Positions 46,515-56,200 of a stretch of DNA of 64,000 bases are shown in pieces. The stretch comes from Flavobacterium degerlachei. GTDB lineage: Bacteria; Bacteroidota; Bacteroidia; Flavobacteriales; Flavobacteriaceae. Made by a program: the position numbers and the translations under genes. Positions within the stretch are counted from its first letter, which is position 1. Each line of letters begins with the position of its first letter. The notes below the pieces were generated by a model. That model did no database searches. It worked only from the letters and a program-made list of their open reading frames with translations, and was not told the origin of the DNA. The stretch spans positions 62,001 through 126,000 of the forward strand of contig NZ_FNMV01000011.1 of NCBI RefSeq assembly GCF_900106645.1, given 5' to 3'.

Positions 46515-47497
46515 GTTTACCTGAAATACAATATTGTCCCGGTACATTAGCCGAAGGTTTTCACACTTATAGCAGAACCTGTTTGAATAGAGTGTTCCAA
46601 GGTAAAAAGGTACATCATGAATTGCCTTATGATTCTCCTGCATCCAATTCTGAAACAGATGATTTATTTGAAGAAAACAGAAAACGTATTTCCATTTCAG
46701 GTGTGCAGGAAAAATTTTCTGTATTACTTGAAAAAAACAAGTTAAGACTTATCAATGAAGGAGAACGCGGTACCTATATCCTAAAACCAATTCCAAGTAT
46801 AGGAAAAAAATCAGACCAAATGCCTTCTAACGAACACTTAACCATGCAAATTGCCCGCCAAATTTATGGAATAGAAACTGCTGAAAATGCACTGATATTC
46901 TTTAAAAATGGTTCCCCAGCCTATATTACCAAACGTTTTGATGTAAAAGATGATGGCACAAAACTCGCTCAAGATGATTTTGCATCCTTGGCCGAAAGGA
47001 CACCACAAACACATGGAGAACATTATAAATACTTAGGAAACTATTTAGAAATATTTCAATTAATGCAGAAATATTTACCCGCTTACAAATTGGAAGCTCC
47101 TAAAGTTTTAAAAATCTTGATTTTCAATTATCTATTCTCAAATGGCGATGCTCATTTTAAAAACTTTTCTTTGCTCGAAACCCCTATGGGAGACTATAGA
47201 TTAAGTCCTGCTTATGACCTTCTAAATAGTCGTATTCATATAGAGGATAAAGACTTTGCATTAGATGATGGACTATTACCTAGGAATTTAGGCCAAGGGA
47301 AAATTAGCCAACAATTTGCCATACTGTCAGAGCAAGCAGGAATCAGTTCAAAAATTTTTAATGACATTATGAATTTGATGTTATCACAATCGGATAATGT
47401 AGAAAAATTGATAACAGCTTCTTTTCTGAACGATACCACAAAAAAAATTTATAGACAATCTTATCAGGGTCGTTTAAAACAATTAATGAAAAGATAA
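46511..47497 (+). CDS. hipT: HipT-like serine kinase toxin
   Basis: The 328-residue protein is a HipA-fold kinase lacking the N-terminal subdomain: the Gly-rich loop ISISGVQEKFSVLL contains the S61-I-S63 pair that is autophosphorylated in HipT, followed by RGTYILKP, the catalytic NGDAHFKNFSLL and the metal-binding PAYDLLNS. An N-terminal segment of about 55 residues with three cysteines or histidines (CPGTLAEGFHTYSRTC) precedes the kinase. HipT phosphorylates tryptophanyl-tRNA synthetase in Escherichia coli; the target here is unknown. Confidence 0.85.
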   Translation: MSLPEIQYCPGTLAEGFHTYSRTCLNRVFQGKKVHHELPYDSPASNSETDDLFEENRKRISISGVQEKFSVLLEKNKLRLINEGERGTYILKPIPSIGKKSDQMPSNEHLTMQIARQIYGIETAENALIFFKNGSPAYITKRFDVKDDGTKLAQDDFASLAERTPQTHGEHYKYLGNYLEIFQLMQKYLPAYKLEAPKVLKILIFNYLFSNGDAHFKNFSLLETPMGDYRLSPAYDLLNSRIHIEDKDFALDDGLLPRNLGQGKISQQFAILSEQAGISSKIFNDIMNLMLSQSDNVEKLITASFLNDTTKKIYRQSYQGRLKQLMKR

Positions 47498-47590
47498 GTT
47501 GGAATCTTGTATTATTCAAAACTTTGCTACTAACCACTTTGTCATACATTTCAGTTACCACTCATTTGCCAACGTTCTTGGGTAAAATGA

Positions 47591-47616
47591 AGAGTGAGGA
47601 AAAAGAGTGAGGAAAA
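47591..47616 (+). repeat. Tandem 13-bp repeats AGAGTGAGGAAAA
   Basis: Two exact copies back to back, about 90 bases before the third tRNA fragment. A similar pair stands on the other side at 47831-47856. They look like arm sites of a second integrase type. Confidence 0.55.
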
Positions 47617-47706
47617 GTAAAAAATACGACATAAACCAATTTAAGCTGAAAATCATAACGCCTAATAATCAGTACTTTACAAAGTAACAAAAGTGACATT
47701 TCAATT

Positions 47707-47751
47707 TTCATAACCCTCTGAGGTCACGGGTTCAAATCCCGTCCTCGCTAC
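47707..47751 (+). repeat. Third copy of tRNA-Met 3' half (with 2-base insertion)
   Basis: It matches 45238-45279 except for an extra CT after CATAACCCT; the T-stem is ACGGG/CCCGT as in attR. It is a decayed attachment site. Confidence 0.8.
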
Positions 47752-47755
47752 ACAC

Positions 47756-47789
47756 AAAAACTTAAACAACAACTGTTTAAGGGTTTTTT
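47756..47789 (+). terminator. Displaced tRNA-Met terminator, copy 2
   Basis: CTTAAACA/TGTTTAAG stem with ACAAC loop and T-run, same as 45286 but with a shorter stem. Confidence 0.75.
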
Positions 47790-47830
47790 ATTGGGATTAT
47801 GTTTTCAAAAATACCGACTTCAAAACTCTC

Positions 47831-47856
47831 AAGTGAGGAACTCGAGTGAGGAATTT
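47831..47856 (+). repeat. Tandem 13-bp repeats (AGTGAGGAA core), right of the third tRNA copy
   Basis: AAGTGAGGAACTC and GAGTGAGGAATTT are back to back, 80 bases after the tRNA fragment. The remaining bases to about 48239 contain no gene I can recognise. Confidence 0.5.
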
Positions 47857-48239
47857 ACAAATTGAGATACAAATATTACTTCATTAAAGATTTCAACCTA
47901 GTTCATTACTAAACAAGTAAGTTTTTTCTAAAATTCTCTAAACTATTTCAAAAGGTCTGCTATCAAAATCTATGATTGATCTTTCCCTTTTATAAATAGA
48001 ATATTTCCATCTATTTGTTGTCATGATATTCTAAATTGAATAATTGATTAAAAAGTTCATAAGACAGATTGTAATTTCCAACATATCCCCAATATTTATT
48101 TATCATTAAACTATTAACCTTGTATTTATTAAAACAAAACATTTGTACAATTTTATAGTACTTACCTGACTTTATTTTTAATTTAATGCACTTAATCAGA
48201 TTTAATTGCTTTTTATCGAAGATACAAAAAGAGTTTTAT

Positions 48240-48247
48240 TATTTTTG
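48240..48247 (+). promoter_or_regulatory. -7 element TATTTTTG for the first surface protein
   Basis: Matches TAnnTTTG, 48 bases before the ATG at 48296; no TTG at the ideal distance. Confidence 0.35.
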
Positions 48248-48295
48248 TCGTGCCAAATAAAATGAATATAAAAGATCTTTTATTCCCGATTAAAC

Positions 48296-51200
48296 ATGAG
48301 AAAACTTTACTTTAAAAAGCCGTTCATCAGATTTCACTCTTTAATATTGTTTTTATTATTTTTTGTGGTTCCTACTCTTATCATGGCACAAACACAAACA
48401 ACACCACAAGTTAATTTTTCACAAAGAACATCCTCAGCGACACCTGCTAAAAACATTTATAATCTAAAGGGTGATTTTACCATGCTAGGTAACACCAACT
48501 TGACTCTTGTTAACTATAATAATGGTACAAATAATGAAGGTAATTCGATGAAATACGTCGATATAGACGGCGATCCATCTACTTTAAATTCTTCTATGGC
48601 AACTCTTGAACTCACTAATTCAGGAGAAAATAGCGCAAACCAAAACTGTTCAACAGTAATTTTTGCAGGACTCTATTGGACAGGAAAATCAAATGATGCT
48701 AATGAGACTTTTTCTGTTAAAAAAGGATCTGTTACAAAAAATTATAACAAAAAAGTAATCTCTTTAAAGGGGCCAGGAGCAACGTCCTACACTTCAATTA
48801 CAGCAAAACCTAAAGGGCCAGATTTTGAACTACGTTTTCCTGGCACTGCCCAAAGTGGAATTTTTATTGGATATCAAGAAATAACAGATTACGTTAAGAC
48901 ACATGGTCCTGGAGCATATACAGTTGCTGATATGGCTTTGACTGAAGGAACAAACTCTAATCCTGGATTATCAGGTGGTTGGGTAATGGTTGTTATTTAT
49001 GAGAATCCTGTCATGAAAAGTCGTGCTGTAACACTTTTTGATGGTTATGCGTACGTAAATGGCCAACGAGGCGGTGGAGGTGAATACGGCACAATTCCTA
49101 TTTCAGGATTCACCACAGTAGGAGCCGGTCCCGTAAATATGAAACTAGGGGTAATGGCGGCTGAGGGTGATGTAGCCACAAATTCAGGAAGTGATTATTT
49201 AGCGGTACAAAAACTTAATGCAAATCCAGCTGTTTACAATAATACTAACTATTTGACATTAAGTCACGCGAGGAACACAACTTCTAACTTCTTTAACTCT
49301 TCTATTTTCCCTGTGCCGACTCCAGGTAAAAGCAACCCCATTTTGCAAAATAACACAGGGGTTGATTTCAGTATGTTTACAATTCCAAACACAGACAATG
49401 CAGTTATAGGGAACAATCAAACCTCAACCACTTTTAGATTTGGTTCAACTTACGAAGTATACACCATTTTCGGTTTTGCCATGTCAGTTGACTCCTATAT
49501 ACCAGAACCTAAAGGACTAATAAGTGTTACGTCAATTAATAATGTTCCAAATCCCCCAGTTTTAAATGTCTCCCCAGGACAATCTATTAATTACTCTCTC
49601 TCTATTACCAATGAAGGTACTGAAGCTACAAATAACACTATAATTTCAATCCCTGTACCAGCAACAGCTATATTCAATACTGGACAAACAATTAGCTATC
49701 ATACCTATAATGGCTTTAGCACGACCAATAAACCTTATTTTGATTCAGCAACTAATAAAATACTTTGGAACTTAGGTACACTACCTATCACGTCAGGACA
49801 TCCCGAGTATGTGTATGCAGATATCAGCTTCAACTTAGATGTTACAACGGATTGTAACACTATTTTAAGTGCTGGTTGTAGCCCTGAAGTTTCTTTAGAA
49901 ACAGGAACAATAACTGGTACTGGGGCCACTTCAGGCTTAGCATTTACAAAATACTTTTTTCAAGGTTATGATAATAGTGTATGTCATTTACCAATTGTAG
50001 GTTCTATTAAAGTTGCAATAGACGAAAGCTCATGTTTGTCTAGCATGGCTGGGCCAGATCAAATTGCCTCATGTGGAGGGGAAAATATTAATTTGAATGC
50101 ATCTACAGCACAAACAGGAGCATGGTCAATAGTTAGTGGTCCTGCAGGCGGTGGCGAAGTTTTTTCGAATATTGCGAGTCCTACGTCAGTCTTCTCCACC
50201 CCTAATATTGGCGTATATACCCTAAGATGGACTACAAGCTGCTCCACTACTGACGATGTTTTAGTAAATTTTGCCAACTGTAATATTCTAAATTTTGATG
50301 GAATTGATGACAACGTTACTTTTAAAAACAATTATAGCCTGAATTCTGGTTCATTCAGTATCGAGATCTGGGTAAAATCAAATGAAACAAATGGAAATAA
50401 ACAAACTATTTTATCTAAACGGCTAGGATCTAGCACAACAAATGGTTATGATTTAAAATTAGTAAATAACATCATTTCCTTTAACTGGAATAATGGTAAA
50501 TCTATCGCATCCAACTATCCTATTAAAACGGATAGGTGGTATCATGTTGCTGTTACATATAACGGCACAAATTACAAACTATATATAGATGGTATTTTAG
50601 TGCACAAGGCCGTATCTGGAGTTAATCCAATAATTAATAATGCAAATTGCCTACTTGGTGCAATGGATCAAAATAATGGAACACCATTCAACTATTTTAA
50701 CGGATGGATGGATGAACTTCGAATTTGGAAAGTAGAATTGACAGTTGATCAAATTCGACAAATGATGAACCAAGAAATACAAAACAATGAAGGAAATATC
50801 ATAGGAGCAATAGTACCATTAGAGATTCCTGGATTATCTTGGACTAATTTAGATGGCTATTACCAAATGAATCCTACAAATGATATAATTAACGGTTATG
50901 TATTAGGTAAATCTATATCAGCTATAAATGGAAAATTACGAAATATTGGAACGCAACAACCTGATACAGCCCCACTACCTTATACATCAAGAGTTAGTGA
51001 ACAAGATTGGTCAGAAGATGACACCTGGACTAATTATCCTGTTTGGGATGTGCCAAATAGCTTAGCAATAGATGGCGTAACTAGAATAGACTGGAACATT
51101 GTTAAAACGAATCACAATATCACATCTAATGGAAACAAAACTGTATTGGGTCTATTGGTAAATAGCAATACATTATTTGCAGAAAATGATTCGAAAATAG

Positions 51201-52843
51201 AAGTTTCTAAATACTTAAAACTAGACGGTAAGATAAACTTAGTTGGCCAATCGCAATTGATTCAAATTGAAGGAAGCGTATTAGATGTAAACAGTTCCGG
51301 ATCTCTTAAAAGGGACCAACAGGGGCAATCAAACAAATATAATTATAATTATTGGAGTTCTCCTGTAAGCCCTATTAACACTGCAGCCAACAACACAAAC
51401 TATAGCGTTGGAAGTGTTTTAAAAGACGGAACTAATCCTAATTCAGCAGGAACAATCAAATGGATTGGTGGTTATGATGGGTCACCCACTACTCCAATCA
51501 GCCTGGCACGTTACTGGATCTACAAATTTGATAATTATAGTAATGCTTACGCAAATTGGGTTCGAGTGGGTGAAACTGGTTCAATACGAGTGGGCCAAGG
51601 TTTTACTTTAAAAGGTAGTGGAGCTAGTGGAATTACTCAAAATTATTCATTTATTGGAAAACCAAATAATGGAACAATAACAGCGAACACCGTTAGTTCA
51701 GGCCAATTATTGCTAGCTGGAAATCCTTATCCTTCAGCATTAGATTCCAAAGCATTTATAATTGATAATTTAGACTCTATAGATGGATCACTCTATTTTT
51801 GGGAACATTATACAACTAACAATACTCATGTTTTACGAGATTATCAAGGCGGGTATGCTGTAAGAAATTTAACCGATGGAGTCCCACCTGTGTCTCCTCC
51901 GTTAATTAGCGGTCTTGGATCTAGCACTAAAATACCTCAACAATTTATTCCGGTGGGACAAGGTTTCTTTTTAAGCGGAAAATCTGGATCAGGCGGAACT
52001 ATTACCTTTAAAAATAGCCAAAGAGATTTTCAAAAAGAAAGCGAAACTGAACTTTCAAATACTATGTTCAAATTTGCACCAAAAATTAAAAATCAAAAAG
52101 TGAGGAAAAATAATGATACTAATCCAATACTAAAAGAACAGTTTAAGAAAATTCGCCTAGGTTTTAATTCAAATAACAATTATCATCGACAAGTTTTGAT
52201 TGGTTTTATGAATGAAAATGCGACAAGTGGAATGGATTATGGCTATGATGCTACTAATTTTGACAATTTCCCTAATGATATGTATTTTCTAAACGGAGAA
52301 AATAAATTGGTTATTCAAGGAGAAGGATTTTTCGATTCAAATGCCATTTATCCTATTGGAGTAAAGGCAGACCGTGCAGGAAACGTACAATTCATGCTTG
52401 ATGAGATTGAAAATTACGATAAAAATCAAAATGTTTTTATATATGATAGCACCGACAAAACTTACCATAATATACGAAATGAAAAATTTGAAGTGACAAT
52501 ACCAAAAGGTGAAAATAATGATCGATTTTCATTATGTTTTAAAACTAAAAAGGAAAAAGAGCCAAAAGAAAAAGAGATAAAAGACAACAAAAAATCAGAA
52601 ACGATAAAAATGACGCATCTTCTGCGAAAAAATGTTTTTGATATCAATAAACAGTCGACCGAAACGACTCTTATAAAAGTAACTTTATTTAATATGAATG
52701 GCCAGTCAGTTACCACATGGGAAATTGAAGATCAATCTCAGCAAAACATTCAGGTACCCCTTAAAAATCTCAGTTCTGGTGTCTATATTGCAAAAATTTA
52801 TACTTCAGTTGGAGAATTAAGCAAAAAAATTATTATTCCATAA
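48296..52843 (+). CDS. Secreted LamG-containing surface protein with T9SS C-terminal sorting domain
   Basis: The 1515-residue protein has a signal peptide (hydrophobic about 15-30, ending IMAQ) and a large N-terminal region (about 32-420) of unknown fold. A DUF11-like segment follows (about 425-560, INYSLSITNEGTEATNNTI). A LamG/concanavalin-like domain spans about 665-820 (NFDGIDDNVTFKNNYS ... NGWMDELRIW). A long region (YNYWSSPV, GNPYPSALD, VGQGFFLSG) comes next, then a lysine-rich linker and a C-terminal type A sorting domain (LFNMNGQSVTTW ... LSSGVYIAKI) for secretion and anchoring by the type IX system. It is a probable adhesin. A terminator follows; the next gene is a relative. Confidence 0.87.
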   Translation: MRKLYFKKPFIRFHSLILFLLFFVVPTLIMAQTQTTPQVNFSQRTSSATPAKNIYNLKGDFTMLGNTNLTLVNYNNGTNNEGNSMKYVDIDGDPSTLNSSMATLELTNSGENSANQNCSTVIFAGLYWTGKSNDANETFSVKKGSVTKNYNKKVISLKGPGATSYTSITAKPKGPDFELRFPGTAQSGIFIGYQEITDYVKTHGPGAYTVADMALTEGTNSNPGLSGGWVMVVIYENPVMKSRAVTLFDGYAYVNGQRGGGGEYGTIPISGFTTVGAGPVNMKLGVMAAEGDVATNSGSDYLAVQKLNANPAVYNNTNYLTLSHARNTTSNFFNSSIFPVPTPGKSNPILQNNTGVDFSMFTIPNTDNAVIGNNQTSTTFRFGSTYEVYTIFGFAMSVDSYIPEPKGLISVTSINNVPNPPVLNVSPGQSINYSLSITNEGTEATNNTIISIPVPATAIFNTGQTISYHTYNGFSTTNKPYFDSATNKILWNLGTLPITSGHPEYVYADISFNLDVTTDCNTILSAGCSPEVSLETGTITGTGATSGLAFTKYFFQGYDNSVCHLPIVGSIKVAIDESSCLSSMAGPDQIASCGGENINLNASTAQTGAWSIVSGPAGGGEVFSNIASPTSVFSTPNIGVYTLRWTTSCSTTDDVLVNFANCNILNFDGIDDNVTFKNNYSLNSGSFSIEIWVKSNETNGNKQTILSKRLGSSTTNGYDLKLVNNIISFNWNNGKSIASNYPIKTDRWYHVAVTYNGTNYKLYIDGILVHKAVSGVNPIINNANCLLGAMDQNNGTPFNYFNGWMDELRIWKVELTVDQIRQMMNQEIQNNEGNIIGAIVPLEIPGLSWTNLDGYYQMNPTNDIINGYVLGKSISAINGKLRNIGTQQPDTAPLPYTSRVSEQDWSEDDTWTNYPVWDVPNSLAIDGVTRIDWNIVKTNHNITSNGNKTVLGLLVNSNTLFAENDSKIEVSKYLKLDGKINLVGQSQLIQIEGSVLDVNSSGSLKRDQQGQSNKYNYNYWSSPVSPINTAANNTNYSVGSVLKDGTNPNSAGTIKWIGGYDGSPTTPISLARYWIYKFDNYSNAYANWVRVGETGSIRVGQGFTLKGSGASGITQNYSFIGKPNNGTITANTVSSGQLLLAGNPYPSALDSKAFIIDNLDSIDGSLYFWEHYTTNNTHVLRDYQGGYAVRNLTDGVPPVSPPLISGLGSSTKIPQQFIPVGQGFFLSGKSGSGGTITFKNSQRDFQKESETELSNTMFKFAPKIKNQKVRKNNDTNPILKEQFKKIRLGFNSNNNYHRQVLIGFMNENATSGMDYGYDATNFDNFPNDMYFLNGENKLVIQGEGFFDSNAIYPIGVKADRAGNVQFMLDEIENYDKNQNVFIYDSTDKTYHNIRNEKFEVTIPKGENNDRFSLCFKTKKEKEPKEKEIKDNKKSETIKMTHLLRKNVFDINKQSTETTLIKVTLFNMNGQSVTTWEIEDQSQQNIQVPLKNLSSGVYIAKIYTSVGELSKKIIIP

Positions 52844-53264
52844 AAACGGATATCTACATTAATAAAAAAGAGAAAACTGCCCTGAAAAGCAGTTTTTTTT
52901 TGCTCAAATTTGAATTCAATTTGAGAGAAAAAAGTTCTGAATTTTGTTAATAGAAGTAGTTCATCTGGGCATAAAACCCGTTTATCGAAAAAAAGCACAT
53001 ACAGGTCAATAACAATAGTTAATTACTTAATTTTAAGGTAAATAACGTAATACAATCTATGTCAAATATTTGCAAACAGATAGTAAATCCGTTATAAAAT
53101 CTAGAAAGTTGTTTTTTTGTGAGAATTGATAAAAAATCACGGTTGGTTCTTTTTAATTGAGAAAGGGTTAAAATAAAAAACTGTTTTCTCACTAATAAAT
53201 CACTGACCTTTCTATCTGCATTTTTATAAAAAATTTAATTATTTGATTCTAAAGTGTAGGCCTC
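52844..53264. other. Intergenic stretch between the two surface-protein genes
   Basis: Apart from the terminator at 52873 no gene or strong promoter match is seen; the sequence is AT-rich and has no TAnnTTTG at a good distance from the ATG at 53265. Confidence 0.4.
52873..52900 (+). terminator. Terminator after the first surface-protein gene
   Basis: AAAACTGC pairs with GCAGTTTT across CCTGAAAA, followed by T-run. Confidence 0.8.
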
Positions 53265-56200
53265 ATGAAAAAAAAATACCTTTTTTTAATTTTATTAATT
53301 TTAAATTCCATTTACAGTTTTGGACAATGTTCTGGAGTAAATGGATCGATTAGTATATGTGATTCTAGTGCAACTCCTATTGATTTATTTAGTTTAATTA
53401 CTAGTGAAGACTCTGGTGGAAGTTGGACAAGAACCTCTGGAACAGGGGGGAATTTTAATGCCGGAGCTGGTACTTTTATACCAGATTCAGGTGCAACCAC
53501 TAGTACTTTCATATATACAGCAACAGCACCTTGCAGCGATAGTAGTCTGGCAACAATTAATATTAATCCAAACTTACCAGCCAGTGTGATCATCGAAGCA
53601 TCGGCTACTACAATTTGCGACGGTACTAGTGTAACGTTTACGGCCATACCAACAAATAGTGGTTCCGATCCATTATATCAATGGCAAATTAATGGTTTAA
53701 ATACTGGGGCAAATAGTTCTGGGAATACTTTTTCATCTTCTAATCTTACCGATGGAAATGTCATATCTGTTGTTTTGACTTCCAATGCAACACCCTGTGT
53801 ATTGGGAAGCCCAGCTACAAGCAACTATGTTACCCTTACTGTTAGTCCTATCCCTAATGTAGTAGTTACAAACCCGTCAGCAGTATGTGCAACTGCAACG
53901 GTAGATCTAACTTTGGCAGCAGTAACATCGGGATCGACAGCTGGCTTAATCTATTCTTATTGGTTGAATGCAGCCGCTACAATATCATATGATACACCTA
54001 CAGCTACGACTACCGGCACTTATTACATTAAGGGTACGACCGCAGCTGGTTGTTATGAAATAAAGCCTGTAACGGTTACCGAAAGTCCCTTACCTACAGT
54101 AGTAACCAATAATCCAACGTCAGTATGTGCACCATCAACCGTTGACTTAACAGTCACAGCGGTAACTGCAGGATCGACAGCTGGCTTAACCTATACTTAC
54201 TGGACAAATGCAGCTGCAACTATTTTATATGACACACCAACAACAGCGAGTACAGGAACTTATTATATTAAGGGGACAACAGCAGCAGGTTGTTACGACA
54301 TCAAGCCTGTAATGGTTACTATAAATACCTCACCTACAGTAGTAACCAATGATCCAGCATCAGTATGTTCACCATCAACCGTTGACTTAAGTGTCACAGC
54401 GGTAACTGCAGGATCGACAGCCGGCTTAACTTATACTTACTGGACAAATGCAGCTGCAACTATTTCATATGACACACCAACAACAGCGAGTACAGGAACT
54501 TATTATATTAAGGGGACAACAGTAGCAGGTTGTTATGACATCAAGCCTGTAACGGTTACAGTCAATCAATCACCAACTGTTGTGATTACCAATCCTCCAG
54601 CAGCATGCTCCCCATCAACAGTTAACCTAACGGCCACAGCGGTAACTGCAGGGTCAACAGCCACTCTAACTTTTACATACTGGACTGATGCAGCAGCGAC
54701 TGTTTCCTATGCTACACCAACTGCAGCAGTTGCGGGTACTTATTATATTAAAGGAATAACAGCTTCAGGTTGTTTCGATATCCAACCTATAACCGTTATT
54801 ATCAATCCAACACCAACTGTCGTGATCACCAATCCTTCAGCAGTATGTTCGCCATCAACAGTTAACCTAACGGCCGCAGCGGTAACTGCAGGGTCAACAG
54901 CCAGTCTAACTTTTACATACTGGACTGATGCAGCTGCAACTATTTCATATGACACACCAACAATAGCGAGTACAGGAACTTATTATATTAAGGGGACAAC
55001 AGCAGCAGATTGTTACGACATCAAGCCTATAACGGTTACAGTCAATCCATCACCAATTGTTCTGATTACCAATCCTCCAGCAGCATGCTCCCCATCAACA
55101 GTTAACCTAACGGCCGCATCGGTAACTGCAGGGTCAACAGCCAGTCTAACTTTTACATACTGGACTGATGCAGCTGCAACTATTTCATATGACACACCAA
55201 CAACAGCTAGTACAGGAACTTATTATATTAAGGGGACAACAGCAGTAGGTTGTTACGACATCAAACCTGTAACGGTTACAATCAATCCATCACCAATTGT
55301 TCTGATTACCAATCCTCCAACAGCATGTTCGCCATCAACAGTTAACCTAACGGCCGCAGCGGTAACTGCAGGATCGACAGCTGGCTTAACCTATACTTAC
55401 TGGACAAATGCAGCTGCAACTATTTCATCTGCTACACCAACTGCAGCAATTGCGGGTACTTATTATATTAAAGGAATAACAGCTTCAGGTTGTTTTGATA
55501 TCAAACCTATAACTGTTACTATTAATCCCAAACCAAATGTTGTGATCACCGATCCTGCAGCAGTATGTTCGCCATCAACAGTTAACTTAACAGCCACAGC
55601 GGTAACTGCAGGATCGACTGCCAGTTTAACCTATACTTACTGGACTGATGCAGCAGCAACTATTTCATATGCCACACCAACAACAGCGGGAACAGGAACT
55701 TATTATATTAAGGGGGCAACAGCAGCAGGATGTTATGACATTAAACCTGTAACGGTTACCGTCAATCCAACGGTAATACCATCAGTTTCAATATCTTCTT
55801 CATCAACGACTATTTGTTCAGGTACTTCTGTAACTTTCACAGCTACACCAACTAATGGAGGATCTGCTCCCTCTTATCAATGGAAGAACGGAGCAACTCT
55901 CGTGGGAACAAATAGCCCCACTTATACAACCACAACTCTCGCTAACAATGCTACCATATCAGTTGTAATGACTTCTAATGCTATTTGTCCATCCCCTTCC
56001 ACAGCTACAAGCACCACTATAGTTATGAGTGTTTTTACTGGAAATCCTAGCGGATGGAACGGTAGTACCAGTATAACAGTTTCAAACCAATCTATCTGTC
56101 CCCCCGCTACTGTTACCTTATCAGTTCCAGCAGCTTCAAATGCTCAATATTACCAGTGGAATTTACCAACAGGTTGGATAATTACCAGTGGTAATTTGAC

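Larger units (their letters stand above)
45280..47751. mobile_element. Second att-flanked segment carrying HipBST
   Basis: The segment is bounded by tRNA-Met 3' copies at 45236-45279 and 47707-47751, each followed by the same terminator hairpin. It carries only the HipBST genes and no integrase, so it is a passenger module or the remains of an older island in tandem with the first. Confidence 0.7.

Noticed and set aside
45236..47751. The two tRNA-Met-like fragments as extra tRNA genes
   Set aside because: Both lack the acceptor 5' strand, D-arm and half of the anticodon stem; they are 3' copies made by integration.
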